Of a DNA stretch of 41,598 bases, positions 40,743 to 41,598 are shown piece by piece. Positions within the stretch are counted from its first letter, which is position 1. Each line of letters starts with the position of its first letter. A program made the translations under genes and the position numbers. The notes below the pieces were generated by a model. It saw only the letters and a list, made by a program, of their open reading frames with translations. It did not search any database and was not told where the DNA came from. Origin of the DNA: Oscillospiraceae bacterium (lineage in GTDB: Bacteria; Bacillota; Clostridia; Oscillospirales; Acutalibacteraceae); assembly GCA_031280825.1 (NCBI GenBank), contig JAITGE010000020.1, positions 1-41,598 of the forward strand. The letters are read 5' to 3'.

Positions 40743-40820
40743 CTATCTGCCGTTAAAGACGTAGCAGTTAGACGCGCGGTTCTTGGCTTTGATTTGTTTT
40801 GCGAGTTTTTTCGCTTCCAT
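40743..40820 (-). CDS. Tiny basic ORF
   Basis: This 25-residue ORF (MEAKKLAKQIKAKNRASNCY...) has a strong GAGGAGGA site nine bases before ATG 40820. It follows another tiny ORF by four bases. No family recognised. The good ribosome site supports translation, but the length leaves it uncertain. Confidence 0.35.
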   Translation of the reverse strand: MEAKKLAKQIKAKNRASNCYVFNGR

Positions 40821-40824
40821 TATA

Positions 40825-40887
40825 TTATGTCCTCCTCGCAGTATTCCGGATTTGACGAAGTCCTTCTTTAATGCTTTTGGTATTCAT
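40825..40887 (-). CDS. Tiny ORF, first of a pair
   Basis: This 20-residue ORF (MNTKSIKEGLRQIRNTARRT) has AAAGGAGGG before ATG 40887, and its last codons form the ribosome site of the next tiny ORF. It is helical and basic. Possibly a phage- or plasmid-type leader. Confidence 0.35.
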   Translation of the reverse strand: MNTKSIKEGLRQIRNTARRT

Positions 40888-40935
40888 CTTGTCCCTCCTT
40901 TGTCAAGAAACATTCGCGCAAAAAGCCACTCCCTC

Positions 40936-40964
40936 TTGACATTATACGGATATTCGCATATAAT
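40936..40964 (+). promoter_or_regulatory. Promoter of the regulator gene at 40991
   Basis: TTGACA (40936-40941) and TATAAT (40959-40964) with a 17-base spacer, both perfect. AAAAGGAGG follows about 12 bases later. Confidence 0.9.
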
Positions 40965-40990
40965 AAAATTATACAAAAGGAGGCATGTTT

Positions 40991-41598
40991 ATGCTTGAAT
41001 ATATGTCGGTTCGCGAGGCGGCGGAAAAATGGGGCTTGTCTGAGCGGCGCGTCCATAAGCTGTGCCAGGACGGCAGAATCGCCGGGCTGATTCGGTTTGG
41101 GCGTTCTTGGGGCATCCCCCGCGACGCGGAAAAACCCGATGATGCCAGACGAGTGGACGGCGGGACTTTGCACACGAATGATTCATCGGATGGCAATCTG
41201 ACGGAACTGCTCGGCCCGGACGCAAAGCTGCTCGTTCAAAGCGAAGCCTTTGCGGCGTTTCAGCTTGAGAATGAAACAGGCAACGGGATCGTCACGGTAT
41301 ATGGCGCGTTTCCGGGTGTTCAGCTGATGTATAACGATTTGCACCTGTCCAAAATCACCGGACATGACGACAGAACTGCCCCGCCCGCCGCTGAATTTCT
41401 GGTCATCAACCATTGCCGCGAGGGGCGGTTTGAGTGTGAGCTTTCCCACGGGGAGTGCGGCTATCTCAGCGATGGAGACATGTCGGTGAGCCAAATGCCG
41501 CCGCCTATGAAAAACTCCTGCTTCCCGCTGTCACATTATCACGGTATCTCCATTATGATTGATATTGAGCACTTTTCAGAGCATTTAGGACGCGCTCT
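40991..41598 (+). CDS. Hybrid HTH/AraC-type regulator, cut by the window edge
   Basis: An open frame of at least 202 residues continues past the window. Residues 1-46 form an excisionase/MerR-like HTH (MSVREAAEKWGLSERRVHKL, then GLIRFGRSWGIP). After a linker, residues from about 85 resemble the sensory N-terminus of Firmicutes AraC regulators (GVQLMYNDLHL, then INHCREGRFECEL, then FPLSHYHGISIMIDI). The AraC DNA-binding domain would lie beyond 41598. An HTH at the front of an AraC-type sensor is unusual. ATG 40991 has a strong ribosome site. Confidence 0.75.
   Translation, partial: MLEYMSVREAAEKWGLSERRVHKLCQDGRIAGLIRFGRSWGIPRDAEKPDDARRVDGGTLHTNDSSDGNLTELLGPDAKLLVQSEAFAAFQLENETGNGIVTVYGAFPGVQLMYNDLHLSKITGHDDRTAPPAAEFLVINHCREGRFECELSHGECGYLSDGDMSVSQMPPPMKNSCFPLSHYHGISIMIDIEHFSEHLGRA

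Noticed and set aside
41183-41494. Minus-strand ORF of 103 residues at the right end
   Set aside because: Antisense of the hybrid regulator, whose sense frame has promoter, ribosome site and recognisable motifs.
1-41598. CRISPR arrays, rRNA or tRNA genes, insertion sequences with intact transposase
   Set aside because: No regularly spaced repeats, cloverleaf patterns or transposase frames were seen by eye; a tool search could still find a weak one.

Overview
The window looks like a chromosomal segment of a GC-rich member of the Clostridia (Oscillospirales/Ruminococcaceae-like). This is inferred from RNase Y, a GatCA amidotransferase, the greA-lysS pair, TarI/TarJ and LCP wall-polymer genes, strong AGGAGG ribosome sites, and near-consensus TTGACA-N17-TATAAT promoters. 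No rRNA, tRNA or CRISPR array was recognised.

Layout. (1) 1-620: a left-edge terminator, an unassigned minus-strand transcription unit with its own consensus promoter, and a divergent promoter for metY-cysK (639-2894, sulfur assimilation). (2) 3000-14300, minus strand: a membrane-tethered ECF-type sigma factor with a small coupled upstream ORF, rny, a bifunctional mannosylglucose phosphorylase/phosphohexomutase fusion, rpiB, a TPM-domain protein, a zinc-ribbon protein, era, and the rpsF-ssb-rpsR operon. (3) 14300-17060: a small mobile-element-type ORF, a secreted protein of unknown function and cca. (4) 17095-23998: ruvA, gatC, gatA (short, with no gatB beside it), a MinD-like ATPase, a GPH/MFS transporter on the other strand, greA and lysS. 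(5) 23991-32488: a cell-surface polymer locus with two family-2 glycosyltransferases, an ABC-2 exporter (permease and ATPase), TarI and TarJ for CDP-ribitol, a frameshifted GPH/MFS gene, a second ABC-2 permease, and a convergent LCP ligase. (6) 32685-41598: an accessory island. It holds a secreted chymotrypsin-fold protease, a decayed type I restriction-modification operon (HTH, hsdM, a YhcG/DUF1016 stub, hsdS, an hsdR stub joined to a membrane tail), an AAA_14/DUF4143 ATPase, a Phd/PIN toxin-antitoxin pair, prophage leftovers (frameshifted HNH nuclease, probable terminase leader), tiny ORFs, and the start of a hybrid HTH/AraC-type regulator cut by the window edge.

How the parts work together. 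The phosphorylase half of the fusion should release mannose-1-phosphate, which the fused mutase can turn into mannose-6-phosphate, so one protein would link mannoside salvage to glycolysis. The polymer locus supplies glycosyl transfer, CDP-ribitol, export and wall attachment, but no polyol-phosphate polymerase is visible. The right-hand third has lower GC in places, many broken genes, and promoters overlapped by inverted repeats, as expected for a hot spot of gene gain and loss. The most unusual items are the phosphorylase-mutase fusion, the sigma factor with a transmembrane segment and an outside repeat domain, the hsdR-membrane chimera, and the gatA/minD junction.
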